Shown here: positions 1 to 12,783 of the stretch, in pieces
How positions within the stretch are numbered: position 1 is the stretch's first letter
Layout of the letters: each line of letters begins with the position of its first letter
From: Spinellus fusiger
Taxonomy: Eukaryota; Mucoromycota; Mucoromycetes; Mucorales; Phycomycetaceae
Assembly: GCA_025094145.1 (NCBI GenBank)
Contig: JALLLS010000001.1
Span: 868,001 to 932,000 of the forward strand
DNA: 64,000 nucleotides
Direction: 5' to 3'
Translations under genes and position numbers: made by a program
Notes under the pieces: model-generated
Seen by the model: the letters and a program-made list of their open reading frames with translations, nothing else
What the model was told of the DNA's origin: nothing
The model's database searches: none

Positions 1-2659
1 TGCCTCGTTCACAGAGGCCCTCCAGAGTGTCTTTGGCACATTGGACTTTACAGAACCCTCGCTTGTGGCCAAAAGAATCAAATCAGCTGCGTCTGTGCTG
101 GTGGACCAGTTCCGCCATGTCAGCCATGCCTCCAGCCAGTTCCTCAGTGCCCTGGACACCACCAGCAGTCCCTCTGTTCTTGCTAGCCACGGGTTTGCCA
201 AACATAAGCAGGCCATGCTGGATGCTATGGGCACCCTGCTGATTGCCTCACAAACCATCACCAGTCCATCTCTTGGTTCTGAAAGGACACAGACGGCACT
301 GGACCAATTGAACACAACGACCAAGGTGATTCAAAGAGCAGTGATGGACATGTGCGAGATGAGCCAGCCTTTGATGATGATGGCCCAGGGAACGATGAGC
401 CATGGCCTGGGTGCTTCAGGGTATGGCCATAGCAGCAGCCACTTTAGTATGAGCAGCGGCAGTCATAGCATGAGCAGCAGCAGAAGCAGCAGCAGCAATA
501 CAGAAACACCCCAGCAGCCTGCCACACCCGCGACACCCACGACTGACTCCCATCGCCAGCCTCTGTTAGATGCACTGTATGCTATTCAGAAGCGTCCTTC
601 ATTGCATGAGGCTGTCGACACCAGGGAGCCTCTGCGCTCTCCACACATCAAGGATGGATTGACAAGTCCAGGCACCTTCTCGCCTCTCCACATGTCTTCC
701 CTGAGCAGTATTTCTGAATACTCGGAGCCTGAGTTGATGGGACGCATTGCCTCACGCCAGAGCAAGTACAAGATTGTCAAGTTCTTTGGTGAGGATACAG
801 CGGCTTCTGCTCTTCAGTGTGATCCCCTGTCCATGAGTGGAACCCCACAGACCTCGTTGCCTGTCTCCATTGTGCCCAGTGCCAGCAAGTCGTCTCCTCC
901 TCAGAGTCAACAAGACACACCGGCCTTTTTGGCCACTGAGTATTGTACCTCGGCTATTATTTTTAACATGGAAGGCAATGTCAAGGGAGGGACCATTCAA
1001 GCCTTGATCCAGAGATTAACACAGCATGATCAATTAGGTATTGTGTTTTTGTTTTGTTTTTGTTTTTTGTTACTTGTCTTGCTTGTTGGGTAGAGAAAGG
1101 AAAAAAAAGAAGAAAGGCATCTCTCATTGACTATTTGTTTTGGGGCTGTCACCTACCTCTATAATTATAGATTCCAAGTTTATCAATACGTTTTTGTTGA
1201 CCTACCGTTCGTTCTGTACAACACAGGAACTGTTTGAAGGATTGTTTGCACGGTACAAGTTGGCGCCTCCTGCAGAATTAACAGAAGAACAAGTGGCCCT
1301 ATGGAAAGAGAAAAAGTTAAAACTTGTACGATTACGGTAAGTAAATAAAGGAAAGAAAAAGAAAAGAAAGAAAGAAAGAAAGAAAAAAGGGGGGACTTAG
1401 TGTAGGTTCTTAGTGTATTTAATGTCATCAAATCATGGCTGGACACCTATTATAATGAAGAAGAAGATCAGCCTATGCTAAGTGTCCTTATGGAGTTCAC
1501 TAAAGAACATGTTCAAGAAACCATGCGATTTGGCTATGAACAATTGGCGAAACTGATTAAAATCCGCATGGATGCTGAGGAGAATGGTCAGATTCGGAAA
1601 ATGACTCTGAATATTCGTACCGAGATGCCAGCGCCTATTCTACCCAAGAACATGAAGCGTGTTCAGTTTCTTGAGATTGATCCATTGGAAATAGCAAGGC
1701 AACTTACTATTATGGATTTCAGACTGTACAATCGCATCAAGCCAGTGGAGTGTCTTGATAAGAATTGGGGACGAGGTGATGCTGATAACATTGCAGCTAA
1801 TGTCAAGACATCGATTGAGTATTCGAATCAAGTGACAGCATGGGTAACAGACTCGATTCTTAGTAAAGAAGACATAAAGAAGAGAGCAGCCGTACTAAAA
1901 CATTGGGTTTTAGTGGCAGAGGTAAATAGAAAGATAAGAAAATAAGCTGGATGGACTTATATCCTCTATAGAAATGCCGAATATTAAACAATTACAATAC
2001 ATGCATGGCTATTCTGTCTTCCTTTGATAACAGTTCTGTTGGACGTTTACGAAGAACATGGGAGGTAAGTGATTCTTCTTCTACAAAAAAAATAAAAGGT
2101 GCCTCTTCTCTTTACACCCATGTCTCTGATAAATAAACACTTTTTTTCTTCTCTTTTTCCTATTTTTTTTCTTTATAAAAGCTCATTACAGCTCGAGTAA
2201 TGCAAATACTGATCAGTATCCGAAGACTGATGGGAGCCAACAGGAATTTTACCGAGTATAGAGATATTATTCATCGTGTCAATTTACCCTGTCTTCCTTT
2301 CTTGGGAATTTACTTGCAAGATTTGACATTTATTGAGGATGGCAATAGCAACTACCTCAAAAAGACAGACAATATGATCAACTTCTCCAAGCGTATGAAG
2401 ACAGCTGAAGTGATTCGAGAATTGCAACAATACCAGTCAACGCCTTATCTGTTGCAAGCAGTACCTGATATTCAGGAATTCATTACTACACATTTGCAGT
2501 CAAGTCGAGATGAAGAGACATTGTACAATTTAAGTCTGTTACTCGAACCAAGGTAAGACATGGCAAGAAGTAAAGAGACTGATGGTCTTATTCCCTACTT
2601 TCCTCAGAGAGCGTGATGAAGATACAATTGTTAGACGGTTGAAGGAGTCTGGCATGTAA
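1..2659 (+). CDS. Ras guanine-nucleotide exchange factor (CDC25/SOS type), 5' end outside the window
   Basis: Activates Ras-type GTPases by GDP release at membranes. The reading frame is open at base 1, so the gene starts upstream. Six exons are supported by phase: up to 1037, 1171-1336, 1414-1921, 1972-2064, 2182-2552 and 2608-2659. The first exon holds a Ser/Thr/Gln-rich linker, then the RasGEF_N module begins (GGTIQALIQRLT) and continues across the first intron (FINTFLLTYRSFCT, SWLDTYYNE). The catalytic CDC25 domain follows, with FLEIDPLEIARQLTIMDF, the helical hairpin region RILNNYNTCMAILSSF, and LPCLPFLGIYLQDLTFIEDG, and the protein ends soon after in LKESGM. Domain order and ending are those of fungal RasGEFs. 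Whether an SH3 or other N-terminal domain exists cannot be seen. Which Ras paralogue it serves is unknown. Confidence 0.93.
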
Positions 2660-2973
2660 AATTATATAGGCAGAGCATATACCACCCTTGCTGCTTTGTA
2701 TTTTTAATGACTTGAGAATCTAATATGTTTCATGAAAATTAATGATCTCAAGGGTTAAAATCCCATTTAAATTTAGCGTACGTTAATCTTCATTGAAATA
2801 AAATAAACTCAATGTTTAATACCCAAAAAAATAAATAACATAAATAAGTCAATAAATAAAATAAAAATAAAAAACTATAATCTTAAGTACAGGATTATGG
2901 GTTGTTATGAAGAAAGGTAAAAACTCATATGTTTGTCTTGTGATGTGCCCGATAGTATTCATAGACACAAGAG

Positions 2974-3010
<37 letters not shown>

Positions 3011-5787
3011 CTATCTATATGTATATATATATAGAACAAGTCTACTGTTTATTCTCAAGGGAAGAGATAGTCAATGGAAAGAATATTTATACATATAAAA
3101 AGACTCGGCAGAGTAACTTTGTCCAGCAGAGGGGTATACAATGAACAAATAGAATAGTTTAACCCTGTATCTTTCCATAGGGTGATCAATAATAAAACAC
3201 AATTAAGTCTCATTTATCGGGTAGATTCAGGTTTAATATTTAGTTTAATATAGTACTATCGATCAAGATTGTATTCTTTCTATATCTATCTTATATGTAC
3301 CGTCATTCGATCACCAGGACCCATTACTATTGTTCCCAATCGTCAACAACCCTATATCAACAAATAAACATGGCTAGATAATTAAATGAATAATAAATAA
3401 ACTCATTTCATCTTTAATGATTCAGACAAACTATTGGCTGGAGGTTAATAATAAGCTCAATCTTATCCTACCCATCAGACCCTCGATTGACTCTACACTT
3501 CAAAAGGATAGCAACGCCCATTCTTGGCATTCTTAGCCTCACCACTCTTCTCTTTTTCTATTACTTTGGACACACTGTAGCGTACCAATAAATGAATAAG
3601 AAGTGGCGATGTCTAAAACAGGCAAAAGAGGAGTATCAAAAGCTCAGGTTAAGCAACCCTGTTTTCTTTCTCTCTTCTATGTTTCTTCTTTGTACAAGTC
3701 AATGAGTTTTTATTTTATTACTATTTACAAGCACAGTCTATCAAAAGAAAGAGTCCAGTATGTAGGCTATTCAATTCATTGCCTTATGTCATCGTTGGGT
3801 TTCCTTCTCTGGTGATTCGTCTAACTTGACTATGATCCCTGAAGTAAAGTGTGTATTCCATTGCCTGTAGCTACAAAGATATTAAACTTAATTAAGTTTA
3901 TATATTAGGTTTTAAAATGCTATAAAGTATTACAGAGACTATTCTATAAAGTATCACGCATAGTACCACGTACAGCATCACGTACAGCATCACGCACAGT
4001 ATCATGTAAAGTATTACATGGGATGCTAGACATTAGCTTAGTAATGATTGCAGGGATCTATTTTCCAATACAAGTTCCTTGCCGAGATTATTTTATTACC
4101 GAGGAAAAGGCAGAACTCAAAGACACTCTGGAAGATTTGGTCTCACTCACTCTCTTATGAATAAGGATGACACACTTTCCCTGTCTATTCTCTCGAGTGT
4201 TATTTCATATCCTCTGGCTGAGAGTAATGGTGGATATCAGAAATAGAACCCCTTATCAGATCAGTGGTAGTAACAAGAACAAGAATAGCAGTCATCGTAG
4301 TAACAGGAACAGCAATAAGATCAGTGACAGGGTAATTGACAGAGAACAATGAAAATGACAGGGACAGGGACAGGACAAACAAAAGGAGTACATGGGCAGT
4401 ATTGTAAGGTGTGTTTTTCCTGGTGTTTCAACTGGTGCTCTGCTATTAATGAGTGACCGGGAGTGTCCATCGGAATAAATACACGTGTCAGTCTACTTTT
4501 ATGATCTTCTTTCTCACCAATAGTTTAATGTTATACATATTAATAAATTAACCAAAATATCATTGACTGGCTTTATTTTATTTTATATTTTTATTTTTGG
4601 CTGTAATCATCATTCAATGAAGATGATTTTGTCCAAGTTAATTTTTTCATTAACTGTGCATACTTGTGAGACTACACTGGTGACCATTGCTGATCATAAC
4701 AAGCTGCCCTCCTCCCCTTTTAGCGCTGTTATCTGCATGCATATATGAGTAATAATTGTAGATTAATATAATTATATTAATCCATGTTTCCACTTATTAC
4801 ACTTCAGAGTACAAAAGTGTGTGGGTTACGCGTATACACAAAGGACATACTTCTTTACACTGTCCATCAACTCTTGTAAAGGGGAGACCACTATATCATA
4901 TCATGGAGGCTATTCAACTCAGAATTGAATGTGGGACTTGTCCAACGCTACACACATCAAACTGATATAATCCGAAGTACTACCCTTTTCTTTCCATTTA
5001 TTACTCATCAAATCTTCAGTGCTGTCTTTTTATTATTATTATTTGTATAAGGAATCAACAAAACAAATAAGCAGGATACATATAGAATGAATTAGAAAGA
5101 AAAAGAGAGTAAAAGAGAGAGAGATGAGTACTCTATAGAATATAGAATATAGAATAGAATATAGAATATATGAAATATGAAATATAAAATAGAAAATATA
5201 AAATATAAAATAAAATAGAAAAATAAAGCTTTAATATAAAAGGTTATCTTTGTGCCACAACCTGTGAATGCCCTTTTGTCCTAACAAGGGCCGCAACATG
5301 CTATACTGATGTGCCTCTTCTTTATGTTTCCCTTGATATTACATAATCACTATAGACCACTGCTTCCCATCCAGAACTTATGATATGTATTCTAATTTCG
5401 CACGCACACAAAGTATAAATAAAGAGGTTAGCACCATGTCATCTCGAAAGAAACAGTGACTGTTCTGTTATTGGTACAAGTCAATGTTCTTCAGGGTCTC
5501 AGGGAAGCCCATGAACATAACTTGGGTGGTACATAATCTTAAGTAACCATTCGGTGATTCTACTTAATGTCACTCTTTTTTTCTTTTTTTCTTTTTCTTT
5601 TTCTTTTTCTTTTTCTTTTAGCATTTTAGACTTTGTTCAGCCACTTTTCTATCTTTATCTTTCTTATATATATAGATACATTGCTTGTATATCTTTTCAT
5701 TTATAGCTACTGTTTCCTGTCTGTCTATCTGTCTATCTGCTTAGTTACCTGCTTAGTTACCTACCTACCTACCCACCTCTCGCCATT
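2660..5787. other. AT-rich intergenic region without a confident gene
   Basis: About 3.1 kb between the RasGEF and hexokinase genes. It holds simple repeats: (CT)n then (CTAT)n near 2971-3018, short imperfect ACGTACAGCATC-type repeats near 3967-4005, ATAGAATATAGA-type repeats at 5135-5220 and a (CTTTTT)n tract at 5580-5620. Apart from a weak coding-like patch at 3420-4160, listed separately, I see no gene, tRNA or conserved element. The last 200 bases are pyrimidine-rich and tetranucleotide-repeated, consistent with the 5' leader of the hexokinase gene. Confidence 0.6.
3420..4160 (+). pseudogene. Possible relic or small split gene: one membrane helix plus coiled coil
   Basis: Unrecognised. 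One frame reads a hydrophobic segment (near LGILSLTTLLFFYYFGHTVA, about 3520-3585) followed by an in-frame stop, then MNKKWRCLKQAKEEYQKLR directly ahead of a GT (about 3594-3650). A further in-frame charged stretch (ITEEKAELKDTLEDLVSL, about 4098-4151) ends at a stop. The order membrane helix then coiled coil resembles small bitopic proteins. The stop between the parts, the lack of a clear start codon and the weak splice sites make a decayed gene or chance equally possible. Nothing in the neighbours helps. Confidence 0.2.
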
Positions 5788-7381
5788 ATGATAGACCCAC
5801 TTGCCACTGTTCGTAAAGCATTTGAATTCACACCCGACCAATTCAAGGCACTTGTCGATGGATTTCAACAAGAGTATGAGCTTGGCCTTACAACTGACTC
5901 AACATCGATTGCTACAATGATACCCTCCTATGTCACCCGGCTTCCTACAGGGTATGAAAAGGGCACCTTCTTAGCCTTGGATCTAGGGGGCAGCACACTA
6001 AGAGTCTCTGCTGTCCAATTGTTGGGACAGGGACAGGTCAATGTGACAGAAGTACGCAGAACAATTGCATTTAATGACCCTCTTCGTACTGGATCCTACA
6101 AGGCATTCTTCGACTGGATTGCAGATGCTGTTGAAGAATTACTTTCTAAAATTGATACCCACACACCTCTTTCTATGGGCATTTGTTGGAGCTTCCCTAT
6201 CAAGTAAGTTGCTTTTATTGCACTACCATGGAGACACTGTATGGATTGCTTATTATATATGTATGTATGTTTCTTAAACATTAGTCAAACAGACATCTCC
6301 ACAGGAACCATTCTTCGCATGGGAAAAGGGTTCGAGATCAAGGACATTGAAGGCAAAGATCTCAACACATTGTGTTCCGAGGCATTTCGTCGCAAGGTAA
6401 AAATTATATATTAAAAAGAAAGAAAAAAGAAAAATTTTTTTTTCTTGATATGGATACTAAGACAATCCCTCATAGGCTATTCTTGTCACAGTGACAGCAC
6501 TTATGAATGATACTGTGGGTGTACTTGTAGCCCACGCCTATGCACATCCCAAATCCCGCATTGGGTTTATTCATGGTACAGGTGTGAATGCAGCTTACCC
6601 TGAAAAGACGTCTCGCATTCCCAAACTCAAAGGCCACACCTATCCACCCGATACCGAGATGCTCATCAACACTGAGATTGATATCTTTGGCAGTGAAGCA
6701 TACCTTCCCATCAATGCATTTGATCGTGCCCTGGATGCCTCTCACAGTCAGCCTAAATTCCAATTGTATGAAAAGATGATGTCGGGTGCTTATTTGGGTG
6801 AACTCACTCGTCTTGCTGCCATGGAGCTGATCCAGAATGAAACACTATTTGAAGGCAACATACCCAAAGAATTTGAACAGCCTTGGGCATTTTCATCTGC
6901 TTCTACTTGTCAGATTGAAAGGTACAGTTCAGTAGAGAGAGAAAAAGAAAAAAAGAAAAAAGAAACGCCCTGTTAACCAACCCATGCCTTCAGTATTACT
7001 AGTGCTTCATGGGAGGAACAGCAGGAGAGTCTGAAAAACACAGTGACGTTCAACAACGACTATCAGATAACGCAATACGACTACAGTCTTCTTTCAGAAA
7101 TCGCCAATATCATTTCTGATCGTGCTGCCAAACTCGTCGGTGGAGCCATGGCTTCTCTTATTGAACAACAAAAGGATCTTTTACTGTCTACTAACGAACC
7201 TATTGTGATTGGCGTCAATGGGTCTGTATTCGAACTTTACCCACGCATGTCAGAACGCATTCAAGCATGTCTTGCTGATTGGTTTGGTCCTGATGTCAGC
7301 AAGAGAATAGACATCTCAATGGCCATTGAAGGTGGCACGATTGGCAGTGCTTTAGTGGCCATGCTTTATCAGCCAAGGTAA
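5788..7381 (+). CDS. HXK: Hexokinase
   Basis: Phosphorylates glucose and other hexoses with ATP, the first step of glycolysis, in the cytosol. Four exons fit in phase: 5788-6203, 6285-6396, 6476-6921 and 6994-7381, giving about 454 residues, close to the usual length of fungal hexokinases. Visible landmarks are the phosphate-binding LALDLGGSTLRVS (about residue 65), the sugar-binding GICWSFPINQ spanning intron 1, the catalytic Asp in ALMNDTVGVL, IGFIHGTGVNAAY, and the C-terminal adenosine-site stretch GVNGSVFELYP with EGGTIGSALVAML. The family's usual DLGGTNFR reads DLGGSTLR here, a conservative change. The start follows a long pyrimidine-rich leader and gives a typical hexokinase N-terminus. 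Paralogue identity (glucokinase versus hexokinase) cannot be settled. Confidence 0.95.
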
Positions 7382-7824
7382 AATAAGATCAACACTGAAA
7401 CATGACTATGTACTGAATGGTTATGGAAAAAAAAGTATCCAACAGGAGTCATCCCACCAAGAGCCTTCCTCATCTTCTTTTCTTGACAATGTATTTAGTT
7501 GCATTCCTGCATTTGCCCGTTGGAGATTATCAAAAAAGACAACAACAAACCCAGAGTTATCATCTGACATCAAAGAGCATCTTTAAAGCAGGCGTTTATT
7601 ATTGCTGTTGCTGTTGCTGTTGCTGTTGCCATTGTTACCATTGTTACCATTGTTATTACTGTTATTATTCTTATTATTCTTATTATCTTCGGGCATATAA
7701 TATACTTATTTTATTGCATTGTTTATGCTTGTCTGCCTTATGAATGTATGTGTCCTGTTATTTACATACCAATGTGTCAAGATGTATATAAAATAGTATC
7801 CAATGAATGTATTAATGTATTGAA
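7382..7824. other. Convergent 3' spacer with simple repeats
   Basis: Lies between the 3' ends of the hexokinase gene (+) and the Mtc6-like gene (-). It contains a (TGTTGC)n run near 7600-7630 followed by TTACCATTG and TTATTATTC repeats up to about 7690. The long open frame across these repeats is a low-complexity artefact. No gene is visible. Confidence 0.6.
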
Positions 7825-9915
7825 CTATTCATCTATTATAATGTAAGGAGAATGATCCAAGTATGTATAGGGTGGATTGACGGAGAAGGTGAATACATCA
7901 ATGCCCTTGTCATCTTCCACAGCAGTTTTTTTTTTCTTTTTTTTCTTTTTTTTCTTTTTTAGGCCTAATGCATTCCATTTCTCAGTTGCCTGAACCAGAG
8001 TTACATCCATTTCCCTTACCGGTACTGTAATATATTCTCGCCTTCTCAACATTTTCTGAACCATCATTTTACGCTTATGTGATTTACGTAGTCTCCACAG
8101 TCTTGCACATTTCACCCAAACAAAACAGCCAAACACAATAAGAATAATGGCACCAGCAGAGGCAGATGTCTTGATCAATCCAAGGTAATCTCTTGTACTC
8201 TACCAATAGACCGGTTAAAAGATGAAACTTTATTTTTTATTTTATTTATTTTTTATTTTTAAATTTATATCTCATATGCTTTTCATATTCATATTCATTT
8301 TTCATTTTTCATTTTTCATTTTTCATTCTCAAAACAGGCAAGTAGGAGGAATGTCATTTACCTTGTTGAGCCACCAACACATGCCAAGTTTACCTAAAAC
8401 CCAACAGTTGGTTCTCGATAGCACATTCAATTCTATCCACACCAATCCATTTTGAACAGCCTGTTTGTCAATGACTGTGGAAGAGCTGTTCTGAATAGCA
8501 ATAAACAACGCATTATTCTCCGTTGCCTGACGAGGACATTCAAATAGATAAGGATCATTGCAGGCCAAGGGTGCTCTTTCAAAAGAGGTAGGAACATCAG
8601 ACACAATCCACTGTTCTCATGTAAACCCGTGGTATTACCATTAGTCTGTAGACACCATAAGAATAAACCTTACTTTATGGGGATCGTCTTTATGGCGACA
8701 TGCTACGGGAAGAACACGGGAACAATCCGTAGACTGCCACCTGCCATTGGATTGTTGCATGGCAGCACATGCAGATTCATAACTCCTGTCAGGTTGATGT
8801 GTATCCCATGACCATACCAAAGCGTTGGCATTTGAAAACAGCTGGAGTTGCCTCTCTGTTTCTGAAGTTGAGTTATCCCGCTCAAAGAAGGGAGAATACC
8901 CACAATTGATCTGAACAAAGAGAGCTCATTCTTCAGCCATCAAACAAAGTGGTTAGGGTGGCCTTACTATTTGCTGTACTTGCGTTGCATTCCATGCCTC
9001 GTTCTCATCACTCCACAAAGACCACCCCACTGTAGAGTTCTGAGACGGACATGCATCTGTAACAAAGGCCTCTTCTAGTGGAAATTCCACATTAGTGCCC
9101 AACATCCCGGATCTAAAAATAAGGGGATGGTCTTGGAGTGTGGTGATGTTATTGAATAAAGTCGACACACTGCCAAATCCTACTAACAATTGCTTGTGTT
9201 GACGCACCACATGCATCCATGAAGGCCACACCACACCCGTCCCATCTCGATCTCCAGTTCCATTTCCAGTCCCATTTCCAGTTCCATCTCCCATCTCCCT
9301 CTGACTCTGCATAAGGTCCACAGGTGTATAGAAGCGAGAATTCTGGCGGGGTGTGTGGGATATCCCAGACACCAAGAGAGACGTCAATGTATCTATCCTT
9401 GTCATTGGATCCTTGGTAGCATCTTGTGCTCCCACGGTATGGAGATTGAGAATGAGAACCAGCAAGTGGGTGTTCATAGGAGACACTAACAACTCCGTCT
9501 GGCATAGGTGACTGTTGATCACACCCAGGAAATACTTCAGGCCACTGGGTGAGCAGAGGGACTGATGGATTCTTTGGTCAGTGGCTATGGATTCATCCAA
9601 ACCAGCCTCAGGACAGATCTGCCAGCGAGAGGTGATATCGTTCCAGTACACGTCAATGCCAAACCGCAAATAGCCATAGTCCAGCAGATAGGACATGCTA
9701 TTCAGGTGGGTGTTGGAGAAATCTGTGCCAAAGTAGGCAGAAGTGAGGTTCAATGCAGGCCACAGGTATTGGTCAAGGGTTATGTCCTGGCCAATGTCTC
9801 TTTGGGTGCGCAGAGCCACAGACAGATCCGAGGCATGGATAGGGACATACAATGCATAGAGGCATTGGTGGATTCCCAGATATCCTGTTAGCAGGAGAAC
9901 AAGGAAGTGGGCCAT
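7825..9915 (-). CDS. MTC6: Mtc6-like secreted-pathway membrane glycoprotein (PLC-like barrel plus lectin-like domain)
   Basis: Resembles fungal Maintenance of Telomere Capping protein 6; the molecular function of that family is not firmly known. Four exons in phase: 9915-8968, 8910-8674, 8610-8362 and 8199-7825, about 602 residues. I chose the start at 9915 because it opens directly onto a signal peptide (MAHFLVLLLTGYLG). The mature N-terminus shows VALRTQRDIGQDITLDQYL and GIDVYWNDITSRWQICPE, typical of Mtc6 and PLC-like barrels. Many N-glycosylation sites occur, including a (NGTG)n run. A Cys-rich, C-type-lectin-like part follows (LVWSWDTHQP, SNGRWQSTDCSRVLPVACR). Near the C-terminus one membrane helix (SAGAIILIVFGCFVWVK) leads to a short cytoplasmic tail with an 11-Lys run encoded by A-rich sequence. 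The upstream ATG at 9987 would place extra hydrophobic residues before the signal and is less likely. Confidence 0.75.
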
Positions 9916-10929
9916 GAATGAAAGTAGAAAGTAGAAAGAAAAATAAAAATTAAAGCAGTATTGTTTTTTGGTATTTTCCAGGTCCACTCAGTAGTACCCT
10001 CTTTTTTTCTTCTTTTTTTTACTTTCTGTACTGGTGAAAGAAAAGAAAAGAAAAGAAAAGTAACTTAAAGTAATATGAAATTCAAAGGTGTATTATGTAG
10101 AGAAAAAAAAGAAAAAAAAATGGATACTGTTCAGGTGTGAGTGTGGGTGTGTATGGAAATAGAGTCTATCCAACTGTGTTATTTATCTAGAATGTTGTGC
10201 TGATGGAGCCTTGTCACTTCAATGCATTGCCTATGGAGGTGAGTTAATCATTGTAAGCTACAAATTCCTATCAATACAAGGAGCTCATTCTTTAATTCTT
10301 AAGGATTGACGGGTGATGTCTTTGATTCATCACTGGTGAATTATAAATTACTGTTGATTAGAATCTTACACTAGTCATTGGGTGGATACTATTCCAAACA
10401 CCATACACATTGAATATGTTCACAAAATGTCAGCTCCTTCATAAAAATAGCAAGGTTGGACAATTCTATCCATGGGATTTGTACCAATACTTCACTCAAG
10501 GGCAGTAGAACACCTTTATCTATAAGAAATAGACCTCTTTTCATTCATTCCACTACCAACAGGGCCCATAAGCCATTGTCTCATCATCACAGCTAAATAA
10601 TAAGGTTAGTTGTGATGTAGACGGATCTATTGCCTTGGACATGACTTATCAAGCAACAAAAAGGAGTCTCCGCATCGAAATCCACATGCATTCTATCATT
10701 ACTTGTTTAAAGTACAGTACAGTACAGTATTCTATCATAAAACAGAATAAAATAGAGTAAAAAACAATGCAAGCTTCCCTTTTATGTACATTCTTTGAGT
10801 GTTCATGGCTTTTAAAGGTGTCCAAAAATGAAAGAGACACTTCTACTCTTTCCTATCTGTTGGCTTTCTCTATTCTCTATTCACCATTCTAGCCAATTCT
10901 AGCCAATTCTCTCTCTTTTTTTCTTTTTT

Positions 10930-10960
<31 letters not shown>

Positions 10961-11016
10961 CACTCTCCCCCTACTGTTCTCTTTGTATTCAAGAGAAAAC
11001 AGTCCCTTGGTACATG
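9916..11016. other. Intergenic region, no gene seen
   Basis: About 1.1 kb between the Mtc6-like start and the 3' end of the RAM-domain gene, both on the minus strand, so it should hold the Mtc6-like promoter. It contains (AAAAG)n near 10038-10062 and a T-rich (CTTTTTTT)n tract at 10915-10962. No conserved coding sequence or RNA gene was recognised. Confidence 0.55.
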
Positions 11017-12783
11017 TCAGGCACTTCTAAGATGGTCTTGACTAGGATATCGGTGCAAAGGGATTTCTGATGCAGAAGAACTAGCCGACATAGGTCCTTG
11101 TTCAATGTCATTTGTGCTTCTTTGGAAATTATAGTGTTTACTACTGTCATCTGATTTGCCCAGATAATACCCGTCTTCTGCAAAGATACTGTCATTGTTC
11201 CATAGCTTGGCCACTTCAGCAGTGACACGGGTGACATGGAGAAATCCCTGCCGAACTGCTTTTGGCCAAGTGAAGTCCTCTTCTGTGGAAATGGATCGTA
11301 TGGAACTCATGACCAGGACAATGGACTAGAAGCAAAGAGACAAGTACAGACACAAGACATGGAGAAGGATGAGGATGGGTGTGTTCTGTACAGACATAAA
11401 ATACACTACCTTTAAATAAGCAGTGGTGTCCTCCCATAACCTTCGAGTCATTTCTTTGCAGAGAGGAGAGGAGCCATGGGAGTAGGACAGAGCAGGTAGA
11501 TGGGATGTGGAGGAAGGGAAGTAGTGGCTAGAAAACAAGGGTTGTAGAACAGACAGGGAGGCTGTTTCCTTTGCCATGGTAGCCTCCAATGTCTTCTCCA
11601 AGGAAAGTGCCATGTCCACTGCATTCTGTGCCTGTCGACCCAAATCACTGAGCTTCTGTTTTAGTGTCACTGCCTCCATCGTAGACATGGCTTCATTCAT
11701 CGATGCATTGAGAAGATCAATGACATGCAGTGACCCAGTCAAGGCCAATTTCAGCTGACTAAACAGCTGGTTGCCGTCTTCTGCTGCACAGGGTGAGGCC
11801 AGTGGGGATGCATTCGGTGAGGCATTGTATTCGCTCTGGGATCTTCCCCGGGAAATAGAAGAGAGAGAGGACGAGGAGAGCATATGACGTGCGGCGGTGT
11901 GGGTGGTAGGGGCCGACAGTGTGGGCTGGAGGGTGGAGGGGAGTATATGTATAGGTGTATGCGTATGTGTAGGGAGTGGTAGTGTAGAGATGGATGTCTG
12001 CTGTTGGTTCACCAAGGGCAGGAGGGTTTCCCAGGCCTCTTTAAGATCAATCGTCGCAGAGTAGATGTTGGCTAGTAAATGTCGACTGGATTTTGACTCA
12101 AGAACATCGACCCACAGACCCACAGAGTCCTTCAATTGTCCACACAGTGTTCTTAGGCATTGAACACAGGCAGTTGCTGCAGTGATCAGTTGTGTATTCA
12201 TACTAGGCGTATGCAGTGGTGGTTGGGTGGGTGGCGAATCCACTTGATCAAGAACATGAACTAATTTCTCAGACTCAGTCTTTAGTAGGTGTAAGGCACT
12301 GTTCAGTGTATTGGTGGATTTAATGTTAGGACAGGAGCTGATGCATCGCTGCAGAGAGTCGTGAAGGGTTGTGGCGAGAAAACTGATGTTCTGACAGCAC
12401 TCCACTAGTCTCTGGTGGGCGGGCCTATCAGGCATAGGACTATGGGGTGTCTGCTGTTCATCTGATTCAAGATACTGCCCTCTGGGCTTGGTGGTGTTGG
12501 TAGTGGTAGTGGCGGTGGTGCTTCTAGGTGAGATATCATAACTATTACTATAACTAGAGAGAGTTGTGGAGGATGAATGCTGGTGATGAGTAGGTGTAGG
12601 GTTGGATTCTAGTGATGACCTGCGTGATAGGTTGAGAGAAAAGAGTTCGGTGGTTCGGTGGTTCGGTGGCTCTGCTTCTGGATTCATTGGAGAGTAGCCA
12701 TGTCTGCTATTGGAGAGTCCAGACGCAATAAAGGAAGTTGTGATGTAAGGTCGAACTAGAGGCTGCTTTTCAGACGGATTCAT
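11017..12783 (-). CDS. Sog2-like protein with RAM-signalling-pathway domain
   Basis: Likely belongs to the Sog2 family of the RAM/MOR network, which acts with NDR kinase in polarity and cell separation. Two exons in phase: 12783-11410 and 11325-11017, about 560 residues. The N-terminal 110 residues are Ser/Thr/Pro/His-rich and probably disordered. A helical region then begins with RLVECCQNISFLATTLHDSL and continues through CVQCLRTLCGQLKDSVGLWV and LANIYSATIDLKEAWETLLP, the pattern I associate with the RAM domain. Later helices (GSLHVIDLLNASMNEAM, LSLEKTLEATMAKE) follow. The leucine-rich repeats that precede this domain in yeast Sog2 are absent, which many filamentous-fungal relatives also lack. 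An ATG at 12909 would add a hydrophobic leader and is not favoured. Identification rests on helical pattern only, so confidence is moderate. Confidence 0.55.

Noticed and set aside
7417..7743. Forward frame with Cys/Tyr repeats
   Set aside because: Generated by TGCTGT and TTATTA repeats in the convergent spacer.
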